Source of the DNA: an uncultured Collinsella sp.
GTDB taxonomy: Bacteria; Actinomycetota; Coriobacteriia; Coriobacteriales; Coriobacteriaceae
DNA length: 64,000 bases
Direction: 5' to 3'
Assembly (NCBI GenBank): GCA_958348225.1
Contig: CATVYG010000002.1
Coordinates: 37,053-101,052, forward strand
Shown piece after piece: positions 43,161 to 51,757 of this stretch. The first letter of the stretch is position 1, and each line of letters opens with the position of its first letter. Made by a program: the position numbers and the translations under genes. Below the pieces are notes generated by a model. The model was not told the origin of the DNA. It worked only from the letters and a program-made list of their open reading frames with translations, and did no database searches.

Positions 43161-43235
43161 ATGCACCATATACACGGCTCGCGATGCGGGCCGTTTTTGC
43201 AAAAGTTATCCATCGAGGTGAGAGGCACACCATGA
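43161..43235 (+). CDS. possible leader peptide of the aromatic operon
   Basis: A 24-codon frame from ATG at 43161 to TGA at 43233-43235, encoding MHHIHGSRCGPF and then LQKLSIEVRGTP. The stop overlaps the aroF ATG (ATGA). The predicted transcript would start at or next to this ATG, so it would be leaderless, with no ribosome-binding site. Three of its first five codons are His. It runs through the terminator-like hairpin. Whether it is translated is unknown; it may be chance. Confidence 0.35.
   Translation: MHHIHGSRCGPFLQKLSIEVRGTP
43174..43198 (+). terminator. terminator-like hairpin in the aroF leader
   Basis: Nine-base-pair stem ACGGCTCGC/GCGGGCCGT with a 3-base loop, followed by five T residues. 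It lies 33 bases before the aroF ATG, between the predicted promoter and the gene, so it is best explained as an attenuator. It could instead end unrelated upstream transcription. Confidence 0.65.
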
Positions 43236-44254
43236 TTGCAATTTTAAAGCAGAGCGCCAGCGACGAGGCCGTCGGCCATATCGTCAGCTGGATTGAGAAA
43301 AAGGGCCTGAAGACCGATGTCTCGCGCGGCGAGAATGAGACCATCATCGGCCTGGTGGGCGACACGACCAAGATCGACCCGTTCCTGCTCGAGTCCATGG
43401 ACGTCGTCGAGCGCGTGCAGCGCGTCTCCGAGCCGTTCAAGCGTGCCAACCGCAAGTTCCACCCCGAGGACTCCGTCATCGACTGCGGCCACGGCGTCAA
43501 AATCGGCGGTGACCAGTTCCAGGTCATCGCCGGCCCCTGCTCCGTCGAGGGCGAGAACCTCATCCGCATCGCCCGCCGCGTGAAGACCGCCGGCGCCACG
43601 ATGCTGCGCGGCGGTGCCTACAAGCCCCGCACCTCCCCGTACGCCTACCAGGGCATGGGTCCCGCCGGCCTGGACCTGCTGTGCGAGGCATCCGCCGAGC
43701 TCGACATGCCGATCGTCACCGAGATCATGGACCCACGCGACGTGCAGGTCTTCCTTGACAAGAAGATTGACGTCATGCAAATCGGCGCCCGCAACGCCCA
43801 GAACTTCCCCCTGCTCAAGGAGGTCGGCAAGACCCAGACCCCGATTCTGCTCAAGCGCGGCATGTCCGGCACGATCGACGAGCTGCTCATGGCCGCCGAG
43901 TACATCATGAGCGAGGGCAACGACAACGTTATCCTGTGCGAGCGCGGCATCCGCACCTTCGAGACCCGCACCCGCAACACCTTCGACCTCAACGCCGTGC
44001 CGGTGCTGCACCACCTGTCGCACCTGCCCGTCGTCGCCGACCCCAGCCACGCCACCGGCTACACCCGCTACGTTGAGCCCATGGCGCTCGCCGCGACCGC
44101 CTGCGGTGCCAACGGCCTGGAGATCGAGGTCCACGACGAGCCGAGCCGCGCCTGGTCCGACGGCGCCCAGGCCCTCACCCCCGATCAGTTCGACGACACC
44201 ATGCGCCGCATCCGAGCCATCCGCGAGGTTGTCTGCCAAGAGACCATGGAGTAG
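43232..44254 (+). CDS. aroF: 3-deoxy-7-phosphoheptulonate synthase (type I beta)
   Basis: First step of the shikimate pathway: PEP plus erythrose 4-phosphate gives DAHP. It has 340 residues. A ferredoxin-like N-terminal domain (about residues 1-70), which mediates feedback control in the Thermotoga-type enzymes, precedes the barrel with VIAGPCSVE, RGGAYKPRTSPYAYQG, IGARNAQNFPLL and LPVVADPSHATG. The ATG at 43232 follows AGGTGAGAGG; the longer frame upstream crosses the leader hairpin and was rejected. It heads the aromatic operon. Confidence 0.95.
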   Translation: MIAILKQSASDEAVGHIVSWIEKKGLKTDVSRGENETIIGLVGDTTKIDPFLLESMDVVERVQRVSEPFKRANRKFHPEDSVIDCGHGVKIGGDQFQVIAGPCSVEGENLIRIARRVKTAGATMLRGGAYKPRTSPYAYQGMGPAGLDLLCEASAELDMPIVTEIMDPRDVQVFLDKKIDVMQIGARNAQNFPLLKEVGKTQTPILLKRGMSGTIDELLMAAEYIMSEGNDNVILCERGIRTFETRTRNTFDLNAVPVLHHLSHLPVVADPSHATGYTRYVEPMALAATACGANGLEIEVHDEPSRAWSDGAQALTPDQFDDTMRRIRAIREVVCQETME

Positions 44255-44257
44255 CCC

Positions 44258-45172
44258 ATGGGTACGGTGAGAAACGCGCGCGTTAACCAGGGCGGCCCCA
44301 AGTGCGCCGGCATCGTGGGCCTTGGCCTCATCGGCGGCAGTTTTGCCCGCGGCTATGCGCAGGCGGGCGTCCGCGTGCTGGCCTGGGACCCCGATGACGA
44401 TGTCATGACAGCCGCCAGCATGGGCACTGTCGCCGGAGAGCTCAACGACAAGACACTCGGCGAATGCGACATCATCGTCCTTGCCTGCTATCCCGAGGCA
44501 TGCATCGAGTGGCTCGAGGCGCACGCCCAGGCGCTCGCCGACGCCACCGACACCGACGCCATCATGGGTCCCGTGGTGATCGACACCGTGGGCGTCAAGG
44601 GCATCGTGTGCGAGCGCGCCTTTGAGCTTGCCCGCGAGAACGGCTTTTACTTTGTGGGCGCGCACCCCATGGCGGGCACCCAGTTCTCGGGCTACGCGCA
44701 CTCCCGCGCCGACCTGTTCCAGGGCGCCCCGCTCGTGCTCGTGCCGCCCGCGGTGGACGACGCACTTAAGCTGGAGCTTTTGGGCCAGGTGCGCGAGATG
44801 GTGCGCCCCTTGGGCTTTGGCAAGTTCAGCGTGACCAGCGCCGCCGAGCACGACCGCGTCATCGCCTTCACGAGCCAGCTTGCGCACGTGGTATCCAACG
44901 CCTACGTCAAAAGCCCCACTGCCCAGGTCCACCACGGCTTTTCGGCCGGTAGCTACCGCGATCTCACCCGCGTGGCGCACCTCAATCCTCAGATGTGGTC
45001 CGAGCTCATGATCGACGACGCCGATGCGCTCGCCTTCGAGATCGACCATCTGATCGAGTCGCTTGGCGCCTACAGCCGTGCGCTCAAGGACCGCGACCAG
45101 CGCTATCTGGAGAATCTCCTTGCCGAGGGCGACCGCATTAAGCGCGCACTCGACGACGAGGCCTCCCACTAG
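44258..45172 (+). CDS. tyrA: prephenate dehydrogenase
   Basis: Oxidative decarboxylation of prephenate to 4-hydroxyphenylpyruvate with NAD(P), leading to tyrosine. It has 304 residues. The Rossmann motif GIVGLGLIGGSFA begins near residue 20; GAHPMAGTQFSGY carries the active-site His, and SAAEHDRVIAFTSQLAHV is the second family block. No ACT domain follows. An arogenate-using enzyme cannot be excluded. It starts three bases after aroF. Confidence 0.93.
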   Translation: MGTVRNARVNQGGPKCAGIVGLGLIGGSFARGYAQAGVRVLAWDPDDDVMTAASMGTVAGELNDKTLGECDIIVLACYPEACIEWLEAHAQALADATDTDAIMGPVVIDTVGVKGIVCERAFELARENGFYFVGAHPMAGTQFSGYAHSRADLFQGAPLVLVPPAVDDALKLELLGQVREMVRPLGFGKFSVTSAAEHDRVIAFTSQLAHVVSNAYVKSPTAQVHHGFSAGSYRDLTRVAHLNPQMWSELMIDDADALAFEIDHLIESLGAYSRALKDRDQRYLENLLAEGDRIKRALDDEASH

Positions 45173-45208
45173 ACCACCTATCACGCCAGGTCGAAAGGAC
45201 CGAAGCTT

Positions 45209-46315
45209 ATGGCGATTACCATCGATATCGACACTGCACGCCCCTACCAGGTGCATGTTGGCACGTTTTTGCTGGAGCAGGCGGGACCGCTCGTGCGCGC
45301 CACTGCCGGCGGCACCAAGGCCGTCATCGTGACGGACACCAACGTGGGCCCGCTCTACCAGATGCCCGTTAAGCAGAGCCTGGAGGCGTCAGGCTACGAA
45401 GTGAGCATCTGCACCTTCGAGGCCGGCGAGGCCCATAAGCGCGCCGAAACCTATGTTGCCATTTTGGAGTTTGTGGCCGAACACGAGCTTTCGCGCTCCG
45501 ATGTGATCGTGGCACTCGGCGGCGGCGTCGTGGGCGACGTGGCGGGCTTTGTGGCCGCCACCTACATGCGCGGCTGCAAGTTTGTGCAGATCCCGACGAG
45601 CCTGCTCGCTATGGTGGATTCGTCGGTGGGCGGCAAGACCGCCATCGACCTGGCTGCCGGCAAGAACTTGGCCGGCGCCTTTTGGCAGCCGAGCGTGGTT
45701 ATCGCCGACGTGGGGTGCCTAGCCACCCTCACGCCCGAGCAGTTCGCCGACGGCTGCGGCGAGGTCATCAAGCACGCCGTGATCGCCGACCCGGAGCTTC
45801 TCGCCGAGCTGGAGAAGACCCCGCTCACGCTGGAGCTGCTCAACCGCGATGTGGCGCGCGTAGCGCTCATCATCGCCCGCAATATCGACATCAAGCGCGC
45901 CGTGGTCGTTGCCGACGAGCGCGAGACCAACCAGCGCAAGCTCCTCAACTTTGGACACAGCGCCGGACACGCCGTCGAAGCCTGCGAGCACTTTGAGCTC
46001 GGGCACGGCAACTGCGTGTCGATCGGTATGGGCATCATCACGCGCGCCGCGGCCCTGCACGGCGTCTGCGATGCTGCACTGCCCGGTCGTATTGAGGAGC
46101 TCTGCGCCCGCCATGGCCTCAAGACCCGCTGCGACCTAGATGCCGATGCCGTCTTTGCCGAGGCGCTCCACGACAAGAAGCGCGCGGGCGACACCATCGA
46201 CCTGGTGATTCCGCACGGCATTGGCCGCTGCAGCATCGACCGCACGCCGCTTTCCACTTTCCACGAACTCATTGCCGAGGGCCTCGGCCAGAAGGGAGAC
46301 GCATCCGCATGCTAG
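45209..46315 (+). CDS. aroB: 3-dehydroquinate synthase
   Basis: Second step: DAHP to 3-dehydroquinate, using NAD and a divalent metal. It has 368 residues. ALGGGVVGDVAGFVAATYMRG and the SVGGKTAIDLAAGKNLAGAF region, here SSVGGKTAID, are diagnostic; metal-binding His residues are in NFGHSAGHAVE and LGHGNCVSIGM. The end overlaps aroA by seven bases. Confidence 0.96.
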   Translation: MAITIDIDTARPYQVHVGTFLLEQAGPLVRATAGGTKAVIVTDTNVGPLYQMPVKQSLEASGYEVSICTFEAGEAHKRAETYVAILEFVAEHELSRSDVIVALGGGVVGDVAGFVAATYMRGCKFVQIPTSLLAMVDSSVGGKTAIDLAAGKNLAGAFWQPSVVIADVGCLATLTPEQFADGCGEVIKHAVIADPELLAELEKTPLTLELLNRDVARVALIIARNIDIKRAVVVADERETNQRKLLNFGHSAGHAVEACEHFELGHGNCVSIGMGIITRAAALHGVCDAALPGRIEELCARHGLKTRCDLDADAVFAEALHDKKRAGDTIDLVIPHGIGRCSIDRTPLSTFHELIAEGLGQKGDASAC

Positions 46316-47628
46316 CCCGCATCACCCCGTCCCCGCTTAAGGGCACCGTTCCCGCCATCGCGTCCAAGTCGATGGCACATCGCCTGATCATCTGCGCTGC
46401 GCTTGCCAACGGCGAGACGCACGTCACCTGCAACACCACCTGCGCCGACATCGAGGCCACGGTGCGTTGCCTTACGGCCCTGGGCGCCCGCATCGAGACC
46501 GTCGAGGACGGCTTCCAGGTTCACCCCACCATGAAGAGTGTCGAGTTTGGCCTGCTCAAGGCCCTTGCCGGCGGCACACTCGACTGCGGCGAGAGCGGCT
46601 CCACGCTGCGCTTTATGCTGCCTGTCGCCTGCGCGCTGGGTGCCGAGGCCACCTTCGTGGGCCAGGGCCGCCTGGGCGCCCGCCCGCTCTCCCCGCTCTC
46701 GAATGAGATCATCGCCGCCGGTTGCGACCTGCAGGGCCTGGGCGGTTTTCCGCTCAAGACGAGCGGACGCATGCGCCCGGGCACCTTTGTGCTGCCGGGC
46801 AACGTAAGCTCGCAGTACATCTCGGGTCTGCTGCTGGCAGCCCCGTTGCTCGCCCAGCCCTCCTGCGTGCAGGTGACCGGCCTCATCGAGAGCCGCCCCT
46901 ACATCAACCTGACGATCCAGGCAATGAAGGCCTTTGGCGTCGAGGTCAACGTCGAGCGTATTCCGGCCAAGGACGGCCAGCCCGAGGTCACGAACTTCCG
47001 CGTAAGCAGCGGCTCGTACCGCACGCCCGGCAGCGTAGCCGTCGAGGGCGACTGGTCCAACGCCGCCTTTTGGCTGTGCGCCGGCGCCATCGGCTCCGAC
47101 CCCATCACCGTGGAGGGTGTGTCGCTGAGCTCCGCACAGGGCGACCGCAACGTGCTTGCTGCGCTTTCGCGCTTTGGCGCCCGCATTGTGCGCTCCACCA
47201 ACGCCGCCACCGTGCAGTCCGACAAGCTCGCCGGCTTTGAGATGAGTGCCCACGACATTCCCGACCTGGTACCCGTTATCTCGGCCGTGGCCTCGCTGGC
47301 ACAGGGCCGCACCTTTATCCGCGATTGCGCCCGTCTGCGTATCAAAGAATCCGACCGCCTGGTCACCACCACCCGCGAGCTCACCGCGCTGGGCGCGCAG
47401 GTGCGCATTGCCGGCGATGACCTCATCATCAAGGGTGTCGATGCCTTTACCGGCGGCGAGGTCGATTCGCACAACGACCATCGCATCGCCATGATGGCCG
47501 CCATCGCCGCAAGCCGTGCCACCGGCGAGGTCGTGATCCACGGCGCCGAGGCCGTCAACAAGTCCTATCCCGATTTCTTCGACCACTACCGCCTGCTGGG
47601 CGGCAAGGTCACACTCGAGGAGGAATAG
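46309..47628 (+). CDS. aroA: 3-phosphoshikimate 1-carboxyvinyltransferase (EPSP synthase)
   Basis: Sixth step: adds enolpyruvyl from PEP to shikimate 3-phosphate. It has 439 residues. ASKSMAHRLIICAAL near residue 17 carries the substrate-binding Lys and Arg, LDCGESGSTLRFMLP the phosphate site, and RIKESDRLVTTTREL the C-terminal motif. Early Met and active-site residues do not settle the class. It overlaps the aroB end and is two bases before aroC. Confidence 0.96.
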   Translation: MLARITPSPLKGTVPAIASKSMAHRLIICAALANGETHVTCNTTCADIEATVRCLTALGARIETVEDGFQVHPTMKSVEFGLLKALAGGTLDCGESGSTLRFMLPVACALGAEATFVGQGRLGARPLSPLSNEIIAAGCDLQGLGGFPLKTSGRMRPGTFVLPGNVSSQYISGLLLAAPLLAQPSCVQVTGLIESRPYINLTIQAMKAFGVEVNVERIPAKDGQPEVTNFRVSSGSYRTPGSVAVEGDWSNAAFWLCAGAIGSDPITVEGVSLSSAQGDRNVLAALSRFGARIVRSTNAATVQSDKLAGFEMSAHDIPDLVPVISAVASLAQGRTFIRDCARLRIKESDRLVTTTRELTALGAQVRIAGDDLIIKGVDAFTGGEVDSHNDHRIAMMAAIAASRATGEVVIHGAEAVNKSYPDFFDHYRLLGGKVTLEEE

Positions 47629-47629
47629 C

Positions 47630-48727
47630 ATGTCCTCGACCTTTGGCAACGTCTTGCACTTAAGCATCTTCGGCCAGTCGCACTCCCCCGCTATCGGCTG
47701 CTCGCTCGATGGCATTCCGGCGGGCATCGCCGTGGACCAGGAGAAGCTGCAGGCCTTCCTCGACCGTCGCGCTCCCGGTCGCGACGAGACCGCGACCAAA
47801 CGCCGCGAGGCCGACGCCGCCCACATCATCGCCGGTGTTGTCGATGGACATACCACCGGCGCGCCCATCGCCGCGATTATCGAGAACACCAACACGCGCT
47901 CCAAGGATTACTCCGAGCTGCGCCGCAAGCCCCGCCCTGGGCACGCAGACTTTCCGGCGCGTGTGAAGTACCACAACATGCACGACGTCGCCGGCGGCGG
48001 GCACTTCTCCGGCCGTCTGACGGCCCCTCTATGCATCGCCGGCGGGATCGCGCTGCAGGCGCTCGAGGCCCGCGGCATTCAGGTCATGGCGCACGTCGCG
48101 CAGATCGGCGGCATCTCCGACCTGCCGATGGACGATATGGTCTATCGTGAGGCCGACCGCAAGGCGATCCTTACGAACGATCTGCCGTGCATTGACGCCG
48201 CCGCAGCCGGCCGCATGCGCGAGGAGATCCTGGCCGCGCGCGACGAACTCGACAGCATCGGCGGCATCGTGGAGTGCGGCATTTACGGGCTTCCCGCGGG
48301 CATCGGTGACCCCATGTTCGACGGCATCGAGAACCGCATCGCGCAAATCGCGTTTGGCATTCCCGCCGTAAAGGGCGTGGAGTTTGGCATGGGCTTTGCC
48401 GTGGCCGCCATGCGCGGCAGCGAGAACAACGACCCGTATCGCATCGACGCCGAGACCGGCGGGATTGCGGTCGAGTCCAACAATGCCGGCGGCATCCTGG
48501 GCGGCATCTCCACCGGCGCGCCCGTCATGTGGCGCATGGCCGTAAAGCCGACGCCCTCCATCGGTCGCGAGCAGCAGACGGTGGACATGGACGCCATGGA
48601 AAATGCCGAGCTCTCGGTCCACGGCCGTCACGATCCCTGCATCGTCCCCCGAGCCGTCCCCGTTGCCGAAGCAGCCGCGGCGCTCGCCATCTGGGACGCC
48701 CTCCTCGAGGACGCAGGCCAGCTCTAA
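47630..48727 (+). CDS. aroC: chorismate synthase
   Basis: Seventh step: EPSP to chorismate with reduced FMN. It has 365 residues. GQSHSPAIGCSLDGIPAGI near the N-terminus is signature 1, RPGHADFPARVKY signature 2 and NNAGGILGGISTGAP signature 3. The ATG follows GAGGAGG. Chorismate then feeds pheA and tyrA, both in this operon. Confidence 0.97.
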   Translation: MSSTFGNVLHLSIFGQSHSPAIGCSLDGIPAGIAVDQEKLQAFLDRRAPGRDETATKRREADAAHIIAGVVDGHTTGAPIAAIIENTNTRSKDYSELRRKPRPGHADFPARVKYHNMHDVAGGGHFSGRLTAPLCIAGGIALQALEARGIQVMAHVAQIGGISDLPMDDMVYREADRKAILTNDLPCIDAAAAGRMREEILAARDELDSIGGIVECGIYGLPAGIGDPMFDGIENRIAQIAFGIPAVKGVEFGMGFAVAAMRGSENNDPYRIDAETGGIAVESNNAGGILGGISTGAPVMWRMAVKPTPSIGREQQTVDMDAMENAELSVHGRHDPCIVPRAVPVAEAAAALAIWDALLEDAGQL

Positions 48728-48780
48728 CCCGACTCACCTGGGTTGCCTGTCAACTCAGCCGTTACGTGAAAGGGGCCTCC

Positions 48781-49926
48781 ATGGACCTTGCTGACATCCG
48801 CCAGACCATCGATGGCATCGACACCACGCTCCTCAGCAGCTTTGTCGAGCGCATGGACATTGCCACCGAGGTCGCCAAGTCAAAAATCGAGATGGGCAAG
48901 GCCGTCTTCGACCCCGCCCGCGAGCGCTCCAAGCTCAACAACCTCGCCAGCCGCGCGCCCGAGCGCTACGAGGCGCAGACCATCACCCTGTTCCGTCTCC
49001 TCATGAGCATGAGCAAGGCCGAGCAGCAGCGCTACATCAACGAGCTCAAGGGCATCACTGTCTCGCAAAAGGCCCACGCGACGGCTGCAGCCTCCGACAC
49101 GCCCTTCCCTCAAACTGCCACCGTCGCTTGCCAGGGCGTTGAGGGCGCTTACAGTCAAATCGCCGCGTGCAAGCTCTTCGACGTGCCCGATATCGCGTTT
49201 TTCGAGACCTTCGAGGGCGTCATGCGCGCTGTGCGCGACGGCTTCTGCGAGTTTGGCGTGCTGCCCATCGAGAACTCCACCGCCGGCTCGGTCAACGCCG
49301 TCTACGACCTGCTCGCCCAGTTCGACTTTCACATCGTGCGCTCGCTTCGCCTCAAGATCGACCACAACTTGCTCGTCAAGCCCGGCACCAAGCTCGCGGA
49401 CATACGCGAGGTCTACAGCCACGGTCAGGCCATCGCGCAGTGCGCTAGCTTTATAGAGTCCCACGACCTGCACGCCACCAAGTACCCCAACACGGCCATG
49501 TCGGCCGAAATGGTCGCCAACTCCGAGCGCACCGATGTTGCCGCCATCGCATCGCGCAGCTGCGCAGCACTCTATGGCCTGGAGGTGCTGGAGTCCAACA
49601 TTCAGGACTCGGACAACAACTATACGCGCTTTGTCGTCATCAGCCGCGAGCCGCGCGTCTACCCCGGCGCCAACCGCACCTCGCTCATGATTACCACGGC
49701 CAACGAGCCGGGCGCACTCTATCGCGTACTCGAGCGCTTCTACGCGCTCAATATCAACCTCATCAAGCTCGAGAGCCGCCCCATCCCCGGCCGCGACTTT
49801 GAATTTATGTTCTACTTTGATCTGGACTGCCCCTTTGGCAGCAAGGCCCTCGACGACCTGCTCGATTCCATCGACGACGTGTGCGAGAGCTTCACCTACT
49901 TTGGCAGCTACACGGAGGTGCTCTAG
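48781..49926 (+). CDS. pheA: bifunctional chorismate mutase / prephenate dehydratase
   Basis: Makes phenylpyruvate from chorismate. It has 381 residues: an AroQ-type chorismate mutase (about 1-90, DIRQTIDGIDTTLLSSFVERM), prephenate dehydratase (about 115-290, GVEGAYSQIAACKLF and LPIENSTAGSV), and a C-terminal ACT domain (TTANEPGALYRVLERF, with ESRP) that normally senses phenylalanine. The ATG at 48781 follows AAAGGGG; the longer upstream frame overlaps aroC and was excluded. A 53-base gap separates it from aroC. Confidence 0.95.
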   Translation: MDLADIRQTIDGIDTTLLSSFVERMDIATEVAKSKIEMGKAVFDPARERSKLNNLASRAPERYEAQTITLFRLLMSMSKAEQQRYINELKGITVSQKAHATAAASDTPFPQTATVACQGVEGAYSQIAACKLFDVPDIAFFETFEGVMRAVRDGFCEFGVLPIENSTAGSVNAVYDLLAQFDFHIVRSLRLKIDHNLLVKPGTKLADIREVYSHGQAIAQCASFIESHDLHATKYPNTAMSAEMVANSERTDVAAIASRSCAALYGLEVLESNIQDSDNNYTRFVVISREPRVYPGANRTSLMITTANEPGALYRVLERFYALNINLIKLESRPIPGRDFEFMFYFDLDCPFGSKALDDLLDSIDDVCESFTYFGSYTEVL

Positions 49927-51177
49927 ATGACCGATACCGCCGCAACCCGCCCCTACGGCGTGCTGGGCCGCGTGCTGGGCCACAGCTACACCCCAACCAT
50001 CTACAAGGAGCTGGCGGGGCTTGAGTACGTGCGTTTTGAGCGCGAGCCCGAGGACCTCGCGGCCTTTATGACGGGCGACGAGTGGGAGGGCACCAACGTG
50101 ACTATCCCTTACAAGCGCGCCGTCATGGAGTACCTGGACGAGCTGAGTCCACTTGCCAAGCGCATGGGAAACGTCAACACCATCACGCGCCTGCCTGACG
50201 GTCGCCTGCGTGGCGACAACACCGACTACTTTGGTTTTCAGTGCCTGGTCGAGGAGCTGGGCGTAGAGGTTGCCGGCAAGAAGGTCCTCGTACTTGGCGC
50301 CACCGGCGGCGCCGGCACCACGGCAAGTATGGTGCTGGGAGACCTGGGCGCCATCGTTGTGCCCGTGGGTCGCACGAGCGAGGTCAACTACGGCAACATC
50401 GCGCAGCAGTCCGACGCCGCCTTACTCGTCAACTGCACGCCTGCCGGTATGTTCCCCCACTGCCCCGACGCGCCTTGCACGCTCGAAGGGCTCGATGCAC
50501 TCGAAGGCGTCATCGACATTGTCTACAACCCCGCTCGCACGGGACTCATGCTCGAGGCCGAGCGCCGCGGGATCCCCTGCATCGGTGGCCTGCTTATGCT
50601 TGTGGCACAGGCGGCACAGGCTGTTGAGCGCTACACTGGCCAAGACACCCCGCGCGAGCGCATCCTGGATGTGACGGAGCTCCTGTCCCGCCGCGAGCAA
50701 AACATCGCCCTGATTGGCATGCCGGGCTCGGGCAAAACCCGAGTGGGCGAGCAGATCGCCCAGCTCACGGGACGCGAGCACATCGATCTCGATCGCGCCC
50801 TCGAGGAGCGCCTGGGCATGCCCTGTGCTGACTATATCGTCGAGCGCGGCGAGGCGGCCTTCCGCGAGCAGGAGACGGCGGCGCTGGCCGACATCTCCAA
50901 GCGCAGCGGCCTGGTGCTTTCCACGGGTGGCGGCGTGGTCACGCGCGACGAGAACTACCCGCTGCTACACCAGAACAGCCAGATCGTGATGCTCAACCGT
51001 AAGCTCGACGAGCTCGCCCACAAGGGACGCCCCATCACCGCCCGCGACGGCATCGACAAGCTGGCCGAGCAGCGTATGCCGCGCTACCGCGCGTGGGCCG
51101 ACTACATCATCGACTCACGCGACTGCGCCGCCAACACCGCCCATGTCCTCCTCGACACCCTCCCACCCGCTCTCTAA
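49927..51177 (+). CDS. shikimate dehydrogenase-shikimate kinase fusion
   Basis: One protein of 416 residues that carries steps 4 and 5 of the pathway. Residues about 9-250 are shikimate dehydrogenase (AroE): GHSYTP at the substrate site (usually S-x-S-P), NVTIPYK with the catalytic Lys, NTDYFGF with the catalytic Asp, and GATGGAG as the NADP turn. Residues about 257-416 are shikimate kinase (AroK): Walker A GMPGSGKT, DLDRAL, FREQE, STGGGVV and the lid GRPI. The join has no frameshift or stop. It starts at the base after the pheA stop. Confidence 0.95.
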   Translation: MTDTAATRPYGVLGRVLGHSYTPTIYKELAGLEYVRFEREPEDLAAFMTGDEWEGTNVTIPYKRAVMEYLDELSPLAKRMGNVNTITRLPDGRLRGDNTDYFGFQCLVEELGVEVAGKKVLVLGATGGAGTTASMVLGDLGAIVVPVGRTSEVNYGNIAQQSDAALLVNCTPAGMFPHCPDAPCTLEGLDALEGVIDIVYNPARTGLMLEAERRGIPCIGGLLMLVAQAAQAVERYTGQDTPRERILDVTELLSRREQNIALIGMPGSGKTRVGEQIAQLTGREHIDLDRALEERLGMPCADYIVERGEAAFREQETAALADISKRSGLVLSTGGGVVTRDENYPLLHQNSQIVMLNRKLDELAHKGRPITARDGIDKLAEQRMPRYRAWADYIIDSRDCAANTAHVLLDTLPPAL

Positions 51178-51179
51178 CC

Positions 51180-51220
51180 AAAACCACCACAAAGGGGACC
51201 GGCGCCTTTGTGGTGGTTTT
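51180..51220 (+). terminator. strong hairpin between aroEK and aroQ
   Basis: Sixteen-base-pair perfect stem (51180-51195/51205-51220) with a 9-base loop; the right arm ends TTTT. It begins three bases past the aroEK stop. It is symmetric enough to act on both strands and probably reduces aroQ transcription relative to the upstream genes. Confidence 0.7.
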
Positions 51221-51241
51221 GCAACCGCAAAGGAAGCAACC

Positions 51242-51679
51242 ATGAAAGCACTCGTCATCAACGGCCCCAACCTCAACATGCTCAGCATTCGCGAGCCGGG
51301 CATCTACGGCAGCGACAACTACGACCGCCTGGTCCAGATCTGCCAGGAGGCAGGCGCCGCGCAGGGCTTTGACGAGGTCGAGGTCTTCCAGTCCAACCAC
51401 GAGGGCAGCATCGTCGACAAAATCCAGGAGGCTTACGGCAAGGTCGACGGCATCGTCATCAACCCGGCGGCCTACACGCACACCAGCGTAGCCATCCTGG
51501 ACGCGCTCAAAGCCGTCGCCATCCCCGCCGTTGAGGTCCACATCAGCGCCGTCGAGACGCGCGAGGACTTCCGTCAGGTGAGCTACGCCCGCCTGGCCTG
51601 CTTCGCCACCATCACCGGCGAGGGCCTCCAGGGCTATGCCCATGCGCTGGAGCTGCTGAAAGAGCATCTGCTACACTAA
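51242..51679 (+). CDS. aroQ: type II 3-dehydroquinate dehydratase
   Basis: Third step: 3-dehydroquinate to 3-dehydroshikimate. It has 145 residues, forming a dodecamer in relatives. INGPNLNMLSIREPGIYG carries the catalytic Tyr and Arg, QSNHEGSIVDKI and INPAAYTHTSVAI the substrate loop, and VEVHIS the catalytic His. The ATG follows AAAGGAAG. It completes the set of seven shikimate activities in one run. Confidence 0.96.
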   Translation: MKALVINGPNLNMLSIREPGIYGSDNYDRLVQICQEAGAAQGFDEVEVFQSNHEGSIVDKIQEAYGKVDGIVINPAAYTHTSVAILDALKAVAIPAVEVHISAVETREDFRQVSYARLACFATITGEGLQGYAHALELLKEHLLH

Positions 51680-51683
51680 TCCA

Positions 51684-51714
51684 TGGGACAAAATAATCAG
51701 GTTTGTTTGTCCCA
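51684..51714. repeat. inverted repeat between aroQ and glf
   Basis: Nine-base perfect arms TGGGACAAA/TTTGTCCCA around a 13-base loop, starting four bases past the aroQ stop. No T-run follows on the plus strand. It may be an mRNA 3' end hairpin or a dispersed repeat. Confidence 0.5.
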
Positions 51715-51757
51715 AAACCTAAGTAACTGTTCGATTGACATACAAAGGAGCATATCC

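Noticed and set aside
43244..45256. 670-codon minus-strand open frame opposite aroF-tyrA
   Set aside because: It crosses two intact enzymes and their junction on the plus strand and shows only low-complexity Val/Gly/His text.
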